Assembly: GCA_003576685.1 (NCBI GenBank)
Contig: QOZR01000008.1
Coordinates: forward strand, 186,001 to 250,000
DNA from: Virgifigura deserti
GTDB taxonomy: Bacteria > Pseudomonadota > Alphaproteobacteria > Dongiales > Dongiaceae
Direction of reading: 5' to 3'
Length of the DNA: 64,000 nucleotides
In this document: positions 29,526-38,832 of the stretch, in pieces
How positions within the stretch are numbered: position 1 is the stretch's first letter
Layout: every line of letters starts with the position of its first letter
Notes under the pieces: generated by a model
Databases searched by the model: none
What the model saw: only the letters and a program-made list of their open reading frames with translations
Told to the model about the DNA's origin: nothing
Translations under genes and position numbers: made by a program

Positions 29526-30980
29526 ATGAGGCAGAAGGGCACTCGCGCTCGGGCCAAAATCATGCCGCGCGCGGCGGCATTCTCGGCATTCACGCTGGCC
29601 GGGTTTCTCGCTACGGGCGCCGCCAACGCCCAGGGGCCGGCGGACGAGCGGCAGGTCGCGCTCGAGGACCAGACCGGTGTTTCGATCACAATCTATAACG
29701 AGAACCTGACTCTGGTCCGCGACCGGCGGCGCGTCGCGTTGGAGGACGGGCTCAATCGCCTCGCCTTTCTCGGCATCAGCCCTCAGATTCGTCCGGAGAC
29801 GGCGCTGCTGCGCACCGACGGCGCCGAACTCGACATTGTCGAGCAGAGCTTCCAGGCCGACCTGCTGACCCCGCAGCGGCTTCTCGAGGAGCATGTGGGC
29901 GAGACCGTGCGGGTGATCCGGACCGATCCCGAGAGTGGCGCCGAAACCGTCGAGGAGGGCGAACTGTTGAGCGCCGTCGGCGGCGTCGTGCTGCGCATCG
30001 GCGACCGGGTCGAGGTCGATCCGCCCGGACGCATCGTTCTGCCCGGCGTGCCGGCCGGCCTGCGGGCGCGTCCGACGCTGGTCACGGTGGTCGAAAGCGG
30101 CAGCGCCGGCCAGACGCCGGTCGAGCTCGGCTATCTCACCGGCGGACTGGGGTGGCAGGCCGATTACGTGGCCGAGCTGAACGGCGCGGAGGATAAGGTT
30201 GATCTGAAAGGCTGGATCACCCTCGCCAACGCCAGCGGCGCGAGCTTTCGGGATGCGCGAGTGCAACTCGTCGCCGGCGAGGTGAACCAGGTCAGCCGGT
30301 TCGCGGCGCGCGACATGATGACGATGTCGATGAAGGCCGAGGCCGCGCCGATGCCGGCGCGCGAGGCGCTGTTCGATTATCACCTCTATAGTCTCGACCG
30401 GCCGGTCACAATCGCCGAGAACGAGACCAAGCAGGTGGCGCTGCTCTCCGGCGACGGCGTGCCGGTGCGCAAGGAATATCGGTTCGCCGGCCTTAACAAT
30501 ATCTACGACCATGCGATGGGCGAGCCCCGGCGCGTCAATGCGACGGTGCGGCTCTCCTTCGAGAATGCGGAGGCGGGCGGGCTCGGCATGCCGCTGCCGC
30601 AAGGCGTTGTCCGTGTCTATGGGGCGAGCGGTGCCGGCGAGCTGATGTTCGTCGGCGAGGACGCGGTCGAGCATACGCCCGCGGACGAGACGGTGCGGCT
30701 TACGCTCGGCCGTGCCTTCGACGTCACCGCCCGGGCGCGGCAGACGGCGTTCGAGCAGCTCGGCGAGCGGGTTTACGAGACCGCCTTCACCGTCGAGCTC
30801 CGCAACGCCAAGGCGGAGCCGGTGAGCGCGACGGTCGTCGAGCAGATCCCCGGCGACTGGGAGGTGCTCGAGGAAAGTCACCCGCATGAGCGCGTCAGCG
30901 CCCAGCAGGCGGAATGGACCGTTCCGATCCCGGCCAACGGGACGACGGAACTCACCTATCAGGTGCGAGTGACCTACTAG
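29526..30980 (+). CDS. DUF4139 domain protein, exported
   Basis: A protein of about 484 residues with a signal peptide (hydrophobic stretch AAAFSAFTLAGFLATGAANA) followed by a long beta-rich region. The C-terminal half carries the DUF4139 pattern, including GVPVRKEYRF and GELMFVGEDAVEHTPADETVRLTLGRAFDVTARAR, with a final VEQIPGDWEVLEES and a WTVPIPANGTTELTYQVRVTY end typical of these proteins. Members are exported and of unknown role. The start at 29526 has GGAGAG nine bases upstream; an ATG at 29508 is the alternative. It is a single gene between recR and the small ORF at 31054. Confidence 0.75.
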   Translation: MRQKGTRARAKIMPRAAAFSAFTLAGFLATGAANAQGPADERQVALEDQTGVSITIYNENLTLVRDRRRVALEDGLNRLAFLGISPQIRPETALLRTDGAELDIVEQSFQADLLTPQRLLEEHVGETVRVIRTDPESGAETVEEGELLSAVGGVVLRIGDRVEVDPPGRIVLPGVPAGLRARPTLVTVVESGSAGQTPVELGYLTGGLGWQADYVAELNGAEDKVDLKGWITLANASGASFRDARVQLVAGEVNQVSRFAARDMMTMSMKAEAAPMPAREALFDYHLYSLDRPVTIAENETKQVALLSGDGVPVRKEYRFAGLNNIYDHAMGEPRRVNATVRLSFENAEAGGLGMPLPQGVVRVYGASGAGELMFVGEDAVEHTPADETVRLTLGRAFDVTARARQTAFEQLGERVYETAFTVELRNAKAEPVSATVVEQIPGDWEVLEESHPHERVSAQQAEWTVPIPANGTTELTYQVRVTY

Positions 30981-31053
30981 CAGGATCTCGCCTTTTTGCC
31001 GGTCGGAACCCCGTCGCCGCGTCGGTGTTGGCTTCCCTACAAAGGAGGCCGGT

Positions 31054-31287
31054 ATGACGAAAAAGAGCAAAATGGATCGCAACGCGCTGGACCGCCAGAA
31101 GGAGCACTTCCCTACCGAGGAAACCAAGCACCGTTTCGGCGGTCCCGGCAAATCGGCGCGCGAGGGGCATCTCGATCCCGATGACCAAGGCAACAAGCCG
31201 GGTCAGAACCAAGCGGGACCCGGCCATGAACATCACGCCGGCGACAATCGGCTCAAGCGCGATGTGACGCGATCCCAGGGCCGGTAA
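31054..31287 (+). CDS. Small hydrophilic protein of unknown function
   Basis: A 77-residue, highly charged, Gly/His/Lys-rich protein without hydrophobic segments or cysteines; probably disordered. It has an excellent ribosome-binding site (AAAGGAGG ending six bases before the ATG), which is the main reason to trust it. Its C-terminal part (GQNQAGPGHEHHAGDNRLKR) is histidine rich. No family was recognised. It sits between the DUF4139 gene and rmuC, followed by a shared hairpin. Confidence 0.6.
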   Translation: MTKKSKMDRNALDRQKEHFPTEETKHRFGGPGKSAREGHLDPDDQGNKPGQNQAGPGHEHHAGDNRLKRDVTRSQGR

Positions 31288-31291
31288 GCGA

Positions 31292-31325
31292 GCCGTCGGA
31301 AGGCGGTTTAATTGCCTCCGACGGC
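31292..31325. terminator. Probable bidirectional terminator hairpin
   Basis: Between the convergent small gene and rmuC an inverted repeat forms a 12-bp stem: GCCGTCGG (31292-31299) plus AGGC (31301-31304) pair with GCCT (31314-31317) plus CCGACGGC (31318-31325), with one bulged A and a nine-base AT-rich loop. The rmuC stop codon lies in the loop. There is no strong U-tract, so it is only a probable terminator. Confidence 0.5.
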
Positions 31326-32411
31326 GGGCGCGACGACCAGCGCGGGCGGTGAGGCGGCCTCTTCGAGCTGAAGCTCCTCGATCCGCTCAGCCCGCTTGCC
31401 GACCTTCTCCGTCGAGATCCGGATCTGCCGGACGTCCTCGGTCGCCTGGTCGAAATGCCGTTGCAGCTTGCCGACCCTGTCGTCGAGGCGGGTCACGTCG
31501 GTCAGCAGGGTTCGTACCTCGGTCTGGATGATGTCGGCCTGCTCCCGCATCCGCACATCCTTCAGCACGGCCCGCACGGTGGTCAGGGTCGCCATCAGGG
31601 TGGTCGGCGAGACGATCCACACCCGGTGACGGAAGGATTCCTCGACCACATTGGGGAAGTTCGCGTGCAGCTCGGCATAGACGGCCTCGCTCGGCAGGAA
31701 CATGAGAGCCGATTCGGCCGTCTCGCCGGCGACGATATAGCGCTCCGCGATGTCGCGGAAGTGGGTGCGGATGGCCGTCGCGAAGGCGCGCCGGGCCTGG
31801 ACCGTCGCCGCCTCGTCCTTCGCCTCGCGCAGGGCGCGATAGCTTTCGAGCGGGAATTTCGCGTCGAGCGCGATCGAGCCCGGTGGGTTCGGCAGGCGGA
31901 GCAGGCAGTCGACCCGCCGCCCGCCGCTCAGCGTCGCCTGGAACTCGAAGGCGGAAGGCGGCAGCACGCCTTGGATCAGGTCCTGGAGCTGGATCTCTCC
32001 GAACGCGCCGCGCGCCTGCTTGTTCGCCAGGATCTCCTGCAGCCCGACGACCTGCGACGACAGTTCGGTGATGTTCTTCTGGGCCGCGTCGATCACCGCC
32101 AGCCGCTCCTTCAGGTCGGTCATCGACTGCTGCGCCTGCTGCGACGATTCCTGCAGCCGGTCGCCGACCCGCTTGCCGAGATCGGCAAGGCGCTCGTCGA
32201 GCGCTTTCGCCAATGCCCGCTCCTGTCCCTGCATCCGCTCGGCGAGCGCCGCCTGCGCCGCCGCCTGGCTCGCCGCCATCTGCTCCAACCGGCCCGAGAG
32301 CTCCGCCACCGCCATGCCCGATTGGTCTGCTGGACGGCGCAACAGCAGAAGGGCGCCGATGCCGAGAATCGCCGCCAAAGCGGCTATAATCAAAGCCGTG
32401 TCGAGGTCCAT
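31308..32411 (-). CDS. rmuC: DNA recombination protein RmuC
   Basis: A 367-residue protein with an N-terminal membrane helix (ALIIAALAAILGIGALLLL), a long coiled-coil (about 35-115) rich in Gln, Ala and Leu, and a C-terminal domain (about 130-310) with the nuclease-like fold of RmuC, including ALDAKFPLESYRAL, AESALMFLPSEAVYAEL and VWIVSPTTLMATLTTVRAVLKD. RmuC limits inversions and recombination at short inverted repeats. Length is slightly short but complete. It is convergent with the preceding small gene and divergent from def. Confidence 0.9.
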   Translation of the reverse strand: MDLDTALIIAALAAILGIGALLLLRRPADQSGMAVAELSGRLEQMAASQAAAQAALAERMQGQERALAKALDERLADLGKRVGDRLQESSQQAQQSMTDLKERLAVIDAAQKNITELSSQVVGLQEILANKQARGAFGEIQLQDLIQGVLPPSAFEFQATLSGGRRVDCLLRLPNPPGSIALDAKFPLESYRALREAKDEAATVQARRAFATAIRTHFRDIAERYIVAGETAESALMFLPSEAVYAELHANFPNVVEESFRHRVWIVSPTTLMATLTTVRAVLKDVRMREQADIIQTEVRTLLTDVTRLDDRVGKLQRHFDQATEDVRQIRISTEKVGKRAERIEELQLEEAASPPALVVAPAVGGN

Positions 32412-32565
32412 GGATCGCGGTCCGCCTTCAACAGGTCCCTACCGGGCCAACCTAACACGGCCGCTCCCCCGGATGCACGGCCGGCGGCCAGTAGGGCGAA
32501 GCTTGACGGCGCCCGGCGCAGATCATACCTAATGTCCGAGCAAAAGCAGACAGATACCTGGAACC

Positions 32566-33102
32566 ATGGCTATTCGCGAGATCCTGATCGCCCCCGACCC
32601 GCGGCTGAAGGCGACCTGCAAGCCGGTCGAGCGCGTCGACGGCGAGATTCGTCGTCTGATGGACGATATGCTGGAAACGATGTATGTCGCGCCGGGCATC
32701 GGCCTCGCCGCGCCGCAGGTCGGCGTCCCGGTCCGCGTGATCGTCGTCGACGTCGCGCGCGAGGACGAGCCGCCGCAGCCCTTGCGAATGGCAAATCCCG
32801 AGCTGCTCTGGGTCTCGGACGAGGATGCGATCTACAACGAAGGCTGCCTGTCGCTGCCGGAGCATTATGCCGACGTCGCGCGTCCGGCGCGCTGCCGCGT
32901 CCGCTATCTCGATCATGAGAACGAGATCCGCGAGATCGAGGCGGACGGCCTGCTCGCGACCTGTATCCAGCACGAGATGGACCATCTCGACGGCATCCTG
33001 TTCGTTGACCATATCTCGGCGCTGAAGCGCAACATCATCCTGCGCAAGCTCCTGAAGGCGCGCAAGGCCGAGGCCCCCGTCGGCGTCGCCCGCGCCGGCT
33101 GA
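32566..33102 (+). CDS. def: Peptide deformylase
   Basis: A 178-residue metalloenzyme that removes the formyl group from nascent proteins. The three diagnostic motifs are GIGLAAPQ (44-51), EGCLS (92-96) supplying a metal cysteine, and QHEMDH (135-140) with both histidine ligands and the catalytic glutamate. It lies 13 bp upstream of fmt, whose product adds the formyl group, and with truA forms a translation operon. Confidence 0.95.
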   Translation: MAIREILIAPDPRLKATCKPVERVDGEIRRLMDDMLETMYVAPGIGLAAPQVGVPVRVIVVDVAREDEPPQPLRMANPELLWVSDEDAIYNEGCLSLPEHYADVARPARCRVRYLDHENEIREIEADGLLATCIQHEMDHLDGILFVDHISALKRNIILRKLLKARKAEAPVGVARAG

Positions 33103-33115
33103 TCGGCCGCCGGCC

Positions 33116-34075
33116 ATGCCGCGACTTCGACTGGCGTTCATGGGGACGCCCGATTTCGCCGTTCCCGCTCTCCGCGCTTTGCTCGAGGCTGGCCATGACC
33201 TGGCCGCCGTCTACACACAGCCGCCGCGCCCCGCCGGCCGCGGCCAACGGCCGAAGCTCTCGCCCGTGCACGCGGCCGCCGAAGCGCGCGGCCTCCCGGT
33301 CCGCACACCTCTCAGCCTGAAGGACCCCGCCGAGCAGACGGCCTTCGCCGCTCTCGGACTCGATGCCGCGGTCGTCGTCGCCTATGGGCTGATCCTTCCT
33401 CAGCTGATCCTGGATGCTCCGCGCCTGGGCTGCCTCAATATCCATGCCTCGCTGCTGCCGCGCTGGCGGGGTGCGGCGCCGATCCAGCGCGCGCTCCTCG
33501 CCGGGGATCCCGAAACCGGAATCAGCATCATGGCGATGGATGCCGGCCTCGATACGGGGCCCGTGCTCCTCACGGAGAGACTGCCCATCGGGCCGGACGA
33601 CACGGCCGCGACGCTGCATGACCGGCTGGCGGCTCTCGGTGCCACCCTGGTGGTCGAGGCTCTGGAGGGACTCGATGCCGGGCGTCTCCAGCCGACGCCG
33701 CAGCCCGCCGAGGGCGCGACCTATGCGGCGAAGCTGACCCGGGAGGAGGGGCGGCTCGACTGGCGCCGCCCGGCGGCGGCGCTGGAACGGCAGGTCCGCG
33801 CGCTGACGCCCTGGCCCGGCGCCTGGTTCGAGGCCGGCGGCGACCGCATCAAGGTGCTGTCGGCGGAGATCGTGGAGAACCCCGGATCATCCGACGCCAA
33901 GCCTGGCCGAGTGCTCGACGATCGCCTGACCGTCGCCTGTGGCGACCGTGCCTTGCGTCTGGCGAAGGTTCAGCGTGCCGGTAAGGCGCCGATGGCCGCG
34001 GCCGATTTCCTGCGCGGCTTTGTCCTGCCCGCCGGGACTCTGCTGGACCCAGGCTTGTCGGATCCTGGGACGTGA
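33116..34075 (+). CDS. fmt: Methionyl-tRNA formyltransferase
   Basis: A 319-residue enzyme that formylates Met-tRNAi using 10-formyl-tetrahydrofolate. The N-terminal Rossmann domain begins [12 protein letters not shown], the catalytic site has N108 and H110 in [16 protein letters not shown] (107-122), and the conserved aspartate is D146 in [11 protein letters not shown]-terminal OB-like tRNA-binding domain completes it. The stop overlaps the truA GTG start by four bases. Confidence 0.95.
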   Translation: MPRLRLAFMGTPDFAVPALRALLEAGHDLAAVYTQPPRPAGRGQRPKLSPVHAAAEARGLPVRTPLSLKDPAEQTAFAALGLDAAVVVAYGLILPQLILDAPRLGCLNIHASLLPRWRGAAPIQRALLAGDPETGISIMAMDAGLDTGPVLLTERLPIGPDDTAATLHDRLAALGATLVVEALEGLDAGRLQPTPQPAEGATYAAKLTREEGRLDWRRPAAALERQVRALTPWPGAWFEAGGDRIKVLSAEIVENPGSSDAKPGRVLDDRLTVACGDRALRLAKVQRAGKAPMAAADFLRGFVLPAGTLLDPGLSDPGT

Positions 34076-34809
34076 CCCGCTTCAAGCTGACCCTCGAATA
34101 TGACGGCGGCGGCTTCGTCGGCTGGCAGCGGCAGGAGAACGGCCCCTCGGTGCAGCAGGCGGTCGAGGAGGCGGTGCGGGCCTTCTGCGGCGAGACCGTC
34201 ACCGTCCATGCCGCCGGCCGGACCGACGCCGGGGTCCATGCGCTGGGCCAGGTCGCCCATCTCGATATCGCCCGCGAGACGACAGCCGACACCGTGCGCG
34301 ACGCCGTCAACTTCCATCTGAAGCCGGCTCCAGTCGCCGTGGTGAGGGCCGAGGCGGTCGGGCCGGACTTCCACGCCCGGTTCTCCGCGACCGCGCGGGC
34401 CTATCTCTACCGGATCGTGAACCGGCGGGCACCGCTCGCTCTCGACCGGGGGCGGGCCTGGGCGGTGCAGCCGCCGCTCGACGCGGTGGCGATGCAGGCG
34501 GCGGCACAAATTCTCGTTGGCCGTCATGATTTCACCAGCTTCCGCGCCACCCTCTGCCAGGCGAAGTCGCCGGTAAAGACGCTCGACCTGCTGGAGGTGA
34601 CGCGCGCCGGCGAGGAAATCCGGATCACCGCCCGCGCCCGCTCCTTCCTGCATCATCAGGTGCGCAACATGGTCGGCACGCTGAAACTGGTCGGCGAAGG
34701 CAAGTGGAGCGCGGCCGAGGTTTCCAAGGCGCTCGCCGCCCGCGACCGCACCGCCGCCGGCCCGACGGCGCCGGCAGATGGGCTCTATCTTACGGACGTG
34801 TGGTACTAA
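34072..34809 (+). CDS. truA: tRNA pseudouridine(38-40) synthase
   Basis: A 245-residue TruA, modifying positions 38-40 in the anticodon arm. The catalytic aspartate D52 is in [10 protein letters not shown] (48-57), and the [20 protein letters not shown] segment is characteristic near the C-terminus. The gene starts at a GTG that overlaps the fmt stop (GTGA), so translation is coupled. The start codon is supported by this overlap and by the family N-terminus [19 protein letters not shown]. Confidence 0.95.
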   Translation: MTRFKLTLEYDGGGFVGWQRQENGPSVQQAVEEAVRAFCGETVTVHAAGRTDAGVHALGQVAHLDIARETTADTVRDAVNFHLKPAPVAVVRAEAVGPDFHARFSATARAYLYRIVNRRAPLALDRGRAWAVQPPLDAVAMQAAAQILVGRHDFTSFRATLCQAKSPVKTLDLLEVTRAGEEIRITARARSFLHHQVRNMVGTLKLVGEGKWSAAEVSKALAARDRTAAGPTAPADGLYLTDVWY

Positions 34810-34964
34810 CCCGCTCGCTTTCCGCGAACATTCAAACCCTGACCTAAAGAACCGTTCGGCGACGGTGTTCGTTGCGGGCCGTCCCGCCATTTCAACCAGC
34901 GCAATACGGCGGAGCCTCGAAGCGATAGAACGGATCGCGGAGCATTCAGGGGAACGGTGCCTCC

Positions 34965-35063
34965 ATGACATCGCAAGGGAAAAAGCGGCAGCCGCTACTC
35001 GCCGCGGGCCTCTCGCTTCTCGTGCCCGGACTCGAGCAGCTTTACAACAGCGAGCCGAGGTGA
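34965..35063 (+). other. Interrupted N-terminal piece of the signal peptidase-like gene
   Basis: From the ATG at 34965 a frame encodes 32 residues ending at a TGA (35061-35063). The peptide contains LLAAGLSLLVPGLEQLYN, closely resembling the N-terminal LSLLLPGLGQLYNG element that many signal peptidase I-like membrane proteins carry before their first helix. The downstream signal peptidase frame (35070 on) is in the same phase. The TGA stands where an Arg codon (CGA) would continue into ALMFLAVGA. This is best read as the beginning of that gene, cut by a nonsense codon. Confidence 0.6.
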
Positions 35064-35069
35064 GCGCTC

Positions 35070-35954
35070 ATGTTCTTGGCCGTAGGGGCTGTGGCGAGCT
35101 TGACGCTGTGCCTCATCGATGTCCTTGCGCCGCCGGTCGAGTCACTGACGGGGCTCATTCTGTTGGTTGCGATCGCGTTTGGTTTCGTCCCGGTTTGGAT
35201 TGTGAGCATCGTGAATGCTTACCGCTCGGCCCGCCGCGACGGTGTGATCGAGCTTGGGCGCTATAACAGGTGGTATGTGTATGTCGCGATCCTGCTCGCT
35301 GCCCATCTCATGCTGCTCCTGTTCGAGAACCGGGGGAGCGATTTCGAGCTCTTCCACATGCCTGCCCGGTCGATGCTCCCGACGATGCAGGCCGGGGATT
35401 ACTTTGTTCTGGCGGGTAGCGCTTACCGCGATCAACAGCCGGAGCGCGGTGATGTCGCCGTGTTCAAGCTGCCGAGCGGTGGCGAGACGAGCTACATCAA
35501 GCGCATCGTTGGCCTGCCCGGCGACCACATCCAGATGCGTGATGGGCGGCTCTACATCAGTGGCGATCCGGTGAAGCGCGAGCGACTCGGACCCGAGGTG
35601 ACGGAAGCCTACGAAGTGGCGTGGGGTTTTCTCCCGAGCGAGAGCGCGGAAATATATCGGGAGGCGCTGCCGAATGGCGTCAGCTATGACATCATCGAGG
35701 TCAGCGACAAGGTGCCGCTCGATAACACATCCGTCTATATGGTCCCGCCCGGCCACTATTTCGCTCTGGGCGACAATCGGGACAATTCGCAGGACAGCCG
35801 AACCTCGATGGTCGGCTTCATCCCGGCGGAGAACCTCGTCGGCCGAGCCAAGTTTGTCTTTTACTCGACCGCCGCTCACAATGCCAGCTTCCTGCATATC
35901 TGGCGATGGTTGCCGGCGACGCGGATGGACCGGATCGGCGCGCGAATCCAGTAG
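35070..35954 (+). CDS. Signal peptidase I-like protein (S26), probably N-terminally truncated
   Basis: A 294-residue membrane protease predicted to cleave signal peptides. Three hydrophobic segments precede the periplasmic catalytic region. The nucleophile is Ser101 (MPARSMLPTM), the general base Lys144 (YIKRIVGLPGD), and the conserved C-terminal box is GDNRDNSQDSR at 234-244, so the active site looks intact. The ATG at 35070 lies nine bases after an in-frame TGA that separates it from a conserved N-terminal piece (34965-35060). Because GAGG lies just ahead of this ATG, reinitiation could still produce an enzyme. It is probably not the cell's only signal peptidase, since a core LepB would usually lie with rnc/era. 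Confidence 0.75.
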   Translation: MFLAVGAVASLTLCLIDVLAPPVESLTGLILLVAIAFGFVPVWIVSIVNAYRSARRDGVIELGRYNRWYVYVAILLAAHLMLLLFENRGSDFELFHMPARSMLPTMQAGDYFVLAGSAYRDQQPERGDVAVFKLPSGGETSYIKRIVGLPGDHIQMRDGRLYISGDPVKRERLGPEVTEAYEVAWGFLPSESAEIYREALPNGVSYDIIEVSDKVPLDNTSVYMVPPGHYFALGDNRDNSQDSRTSMVGFIPAENLVGRAKFVFYSTAAHNASFLHIWRWLPATRMDRIGARIQ

Positions 35955-35989
35955 CCGCCTTCCGATCCCCTATTGGAGCGCAACCGATA

Positions 35990-36559
35990 TTACGTCAGCA
36001 TTCCGTCCGTCGTGCTCGTGATGAGCAGACTAATAGCGATATCGAGCGCGACGATGCCGATGGCCGCTAGGCCGTTTATCCGCAGAGCCGTCTTGACGAT
36101 GAACCAGGCGATCGCCAGGAGCAAAAGGGAGGCGAAGATCCCGACAAGGCGATCGAGACCGGTCGGCAGCACGCCATCGGATGTCAGCAGCGTCACCGGC
36201 AGATAGACGGCGATTTGCAGCACGGCCGACCAGTTGTAGGCGATGATGAAGCCGAGATACTCCGTCTCTCGGTCGAGGCTGCGGCTGACATAGACCATGG
36301 CCAGCGGAAACGCCGTCCAGCTGATGACATAGGCGATCCCCTCGACGAGGAACAGCCGCGGCCAGCCGGCCTGGACCGGCATGTCCATGAAATGGAGCGC
36401 GAGCAGCAGCGCGTAGAACGGCGCGATGAACACCGCGACGCGGAACGACCGCCAGAATCCCTCCAGCGACCGATCGAAATAGGCCATGCCCTGCGGATCG
36501 AAATGCGCCAGGCGCCAAATGCCGGTCAGTGCGACCGCGGTCTCGCCGGCTGTCAGCAT
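35990..36559 (-). CDS. Uncharacterised membrane protein next to dapE
   Basis: A 189-residue protein with about five hydrophobic segments ([74 protein letters not shown] and [16 protein letters not shown]). No transporter or enzyme motif was recognised. The start overlaps the dapE stop by seven bases, and proteins of this type occur beside dapE in other alphaproteobacteria, so it is likely a real gene of the dap operon, but no role in lysine synthesis can be shown. Confidence 0.7.
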   Translation of the reverse strand: MLTAGETAVALTGIWRLAHFDPQGMAYFDRSLEGFWRSFRVAVFIAPFYALLLALHFMDMPVQAGWPRLFLVEGIAYVISWTAFPLAMVYVSRSLDRETEYLGFIIAYNWSAVLQIAVYLPVTLLTSDGVLPTGLDRLVGIFASLLLLAIAWFIVKTALRINGLAAIGIVALDIAISLLITSTTDGMLT

Positions 36560-37755
36560 CTATCTGTCGCAGCCCCAGAGTCACCCATCGGGAAATAGCT
36601 GTCCAGAACGGCGGCATAGATCTCGGTCAGGGCAACAAGATCGGCGACCGGAACGCGCTCATCGATCTTGTGCATGGTCTGCCCGGCCAGTCCGAACTCG
36701 GCGACCGGGCAGAAATCCTTGATGAACCGCGCGTCCGAGGTGCCGCCGGTCGTGCTGAACTCCGGCCGGCGGCCCAGCACCTTCTCCACCGCATCGCCGA
36801 CCAAATCCGAGAGAGTCCCCGGCGGCGTCAGAAAGGCCTCGCCGCTGATCGAAAGATCGAGGTCGTACCGCCCGCCCGCCGCATCCAACCGGGCGCGCAG
36901 CCACCGTTCGACGTCCGCGCCGCTGTGCCGGTCGTTGAAGCGGACGTTGAAGACCGCGCGCGCCTCGGCTGGAATCACGTTGGTGGCCGGGTTGCCGACG
37001 TCGACGGTCGAGATCTGCAGGGTGGAGGGTTGAAAATGCGCCGAGCCCTCGTCCAGCGGCTCGGAGGTGATGGCGTGCAGCATGCGCACCAGATGATGGA
37101 TCGGGTTGTCGGCGAGATGCGGATAGGCCGTGTGCCCCTGAATGCCCTGCACCGTCAGCCGCGCGGTCAGGCTTCCCCGCCGCCCGATCTTCACCATCTC
37201 GCCAAGACGCGTCGGGTTCGTCGGCTCGCCGACCAGACAGGCGTCGAGCCGTTCGCCGCGCTCCCGCAGCCACTCCAGGACGCGGCGGGTGCCGTTGACT
37301 GCGGGGCCTTCCTCGTCGCCGGTGATCAGCAGGCTGATGCGCCCGCCGAAGCCCGGCCCCCGTTCTTTCAGAAACCGACCGGCAGCGGCCGCGAAGCAGG
37401 CGACGGCGCCCTTCATGTCCGCCGCGCCGCGACCGCACAGCATGCCGTCGACGAGCTCGGCCCCGAACGGATCGGTCGTCCAATGTGCCGGATCACCCGT
37501 CGGCACCACGTCGGTATGGCCGGCGAAGCAGAAGTTCGGGCCGTCGCCGCCGGTGACTGCATAGAGATTGTCGACCGAGGGGCTGTCGCCACCCTCGAAG
37601 CGCAGGCGGTGGCAAGTGAACCCCAGCGGCTCGAGCGTCCGCTGCAGCACCTCCAGGGCGCCGGCGTTTTCCGGAGTCACGCTCGGGCAGCGGATCAGCG
37701 CGCGGGCCAACTCGATCGGATCGATGTCGGCAGCCGCCGTGTCCCCGGAGGTCAT
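36553..37755 (-). CDS. dapE: Succinyl-diaminopimelate desuccinylase
   Basis: A 400-residue dizinc M20 hydrolase of lysine/DAP synthesis releasing LL-DAP from N-succinyl-LL-DAP. Metal site residues are visible: H80 and D82 in AGHTDVVP, D113 in GRGAADMKG, and the catalytic/bridging acids E148-E149 in TGDEEGPA; the C-terminal [11 protein letters not shown] supplies the last histidine. Between is the dimerisation domain. It lies directly downstream of dapD, 21 bp apart, in the same transcript, and feeds peptidoglycan synthesis. Confidence 0.94.
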   Translation of the reverse strand: MTSGDTAAADIDPIELARALIRCPSVTPENAGALEVLQRTLEPLGFTCHRLRFEGGDSPSVDNLYAVTGGDGPNFCFAGHTDVVPTGDPAHWTTDPFGAELVDGMLCGRGAADMKGAVACFAAAAGRFLKERGPGFGGRISLLITGDEEGPAVNGTRRVLEWLRERGERLDACLVGEPTNPTRLGEMVKIGRRGSLTARLTVQGIQGHTAYPHLADNPIHHLVRMLHAITSEPLDEGSAHFQPSTLQISTVDVGNPATNVIPAEARAVFNVRFNDRHSGADVERWLRARLDAAGGRYDLDLSISGEAFLTPPGTLSDLVGDAVEKVLGRRPEFSTTGGTSDARFIKDFCPVAEFGLAGQTMHKIDERVPVADLVALTEIYAAVLDSYFPMGDSGAATDRC

Positions 37756-37776
37756 GAGGCGGAAGTCATGGCGGGA

Positions 37777-38667
37777 TCAGTCCCGCAGCAGCTCGTTGAT
37801 CGAGGTCTTGGCGCGCGTCTTCTCGTCCACCCGCTTGACGATCACCGCGCAATAGAGGCCGGGGCCGGGCTCGCCATTGGGCAGCGGCTTGCCCGGCACT
37901 GTGCCGGAGACCACGACGGAATAGGCCGGAACGCGCCCGTAATGGATTTCCCCCGTCGTACGGTCGACGATCTTCGTCGAGGCGCCGAGATAGACGCCCA
38001 TCGACAGCACCGAACCCTCCTCGACGACGACGCCCTCGGCGACCTCCGCCCGGGCGCCGATGAAGCAGTTGTCCTCGATGATTACCGGTCCGGCCTGGAT
38101 CGGCTCGAGCACGCCGCCGATGCCGGCACCGCCGGAGATGTGGCAGTTCCGGCCGATCTGAGCGCAGGAGCCCACGGTGGCCCAGGTGTCGATCATGGTG
38201 CCCTGATCGACATAGGCGCCGACATTGACGAAGCTCGGCATCAGCACGACGCCGGGCGCGACATAGGCTGAACGGCGAACGACGCAGTTCGGCACCGCGC
38301 GGAATCCGGCCGCGCGGAACTCTCCGTCGCCCCAGCCGGCGAACTTCGACGGCACCTTGTCGAACCAGGCGGCCTCGGCCTCGCCATCGGTCGGGGAGGC
38401 CCCGGGCGAAACCAGCCCGCCGAAGCGCCCACCGCCCGGGATCGGAGCGGTATCGTAGAGGCGAAACGACAGCAGCACCGCTTTCTTCAGCCATTGATTG
38501 GTGGTCCAGGCGCCGTCCCGCTTCTCGGCGACGCGGAGCGTGCCGCGGTCGAGCCCGTCAAGCGCCGCCTCGACGGCGTCGCGGACGGCGCCGCTCGTCG
38601 CCGGCGACAGGCCGTCGCGCTGCTCCCAGGCCGAATCGATGGTGGCTTGCAGATCTTCGGTCGTCAT
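37777..38667 (-). CDS. dapD: Tetrahydrodipicolinate N-succinyltransferase
   Basis: A 296-residue hexapeptide-repeat enzyme using succinyl-CoA. The N-terminal helical domain ([13 protein letters not shown]) is followed by a left-handed beta helix (repeats such as [33 protein letters not shown] and [16 protein letters not shown]). The end, including [23 protein letters not shown], is family-typical. The start ATG at 38667 gives [14 protein letters not shown]; 22 further residues are open upstream but not homologous. It precedes dapE in the operon. Confidence 0.94.
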   Translation of the reverse strand: MTTEDLQATIDSAWEQRDGLSPATSGAVRDAVEAALDGLDRGTLRVAEKRDGAWTTNQWLKKAVLLSFRLYDTAPIPGGGRFGGLVSPGASPTDGEAEAAWFDKVPSKFAGWGDGEFRAAGFRAVPNCVVRRSAYVAPGVVLMPSFVNVGAYVDQGTMIDTWATVGSCAQIGRNCHISGGAGIGGVLEPIQAGPVIIEDNCFIGARAEVAEGVVVEEGSVLSMGVYLGASTKIVDRTTGEIHYGRVPAYSVVVSGTVPGKPLPNGEPGPGLYCAVIVKRVDEKTRAKTSINELLRD

Positions 38668-38757
38668 GGAATGGATCCCGGAGATAGGTCGGTGACGGCG
38701 CCCGAAGATGGTGCAGCGGGCGCGGGCTGTCAACGCTGGCGGAAGGTGCGCCCTCGC

Positions 38758-38820
38758 CCTTCGACAGGCTCAGGGTGAGGGGTTCAGGATAGCCCCCTCA
38801 TGCTAAGCCTGTCGAAGCAT
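38758..38820. repeat. REP-like palindrome, copy 2
   Basis: Arms TTCGACAGGCT (38760-38770) and AGCCTGTCGAA (38806-38816) flank inner complementary stretches TGAGGGG and CCCCTCA, so the whole element can fold into a long hairpin. The arm sequence is that of the copy at 9911-9962 with G for A. It lies between the dapD start and the nucleotidase gene end. The TTCGACAGGCTCAGGGTGAG type is a known dispersed alphaproteobacterial repeat. Confidence 0.8.
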
Positions 38821-38832
38821 CAGCGGCGAGGC

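Noticed and set aside
34778..35266. Alternative plus-strand frame overlapping truA and the signal peptidase-like gene
   Set aside because: No motif or ribosome-binding site; it is out of phase with the conserved signal peptidase sequence.
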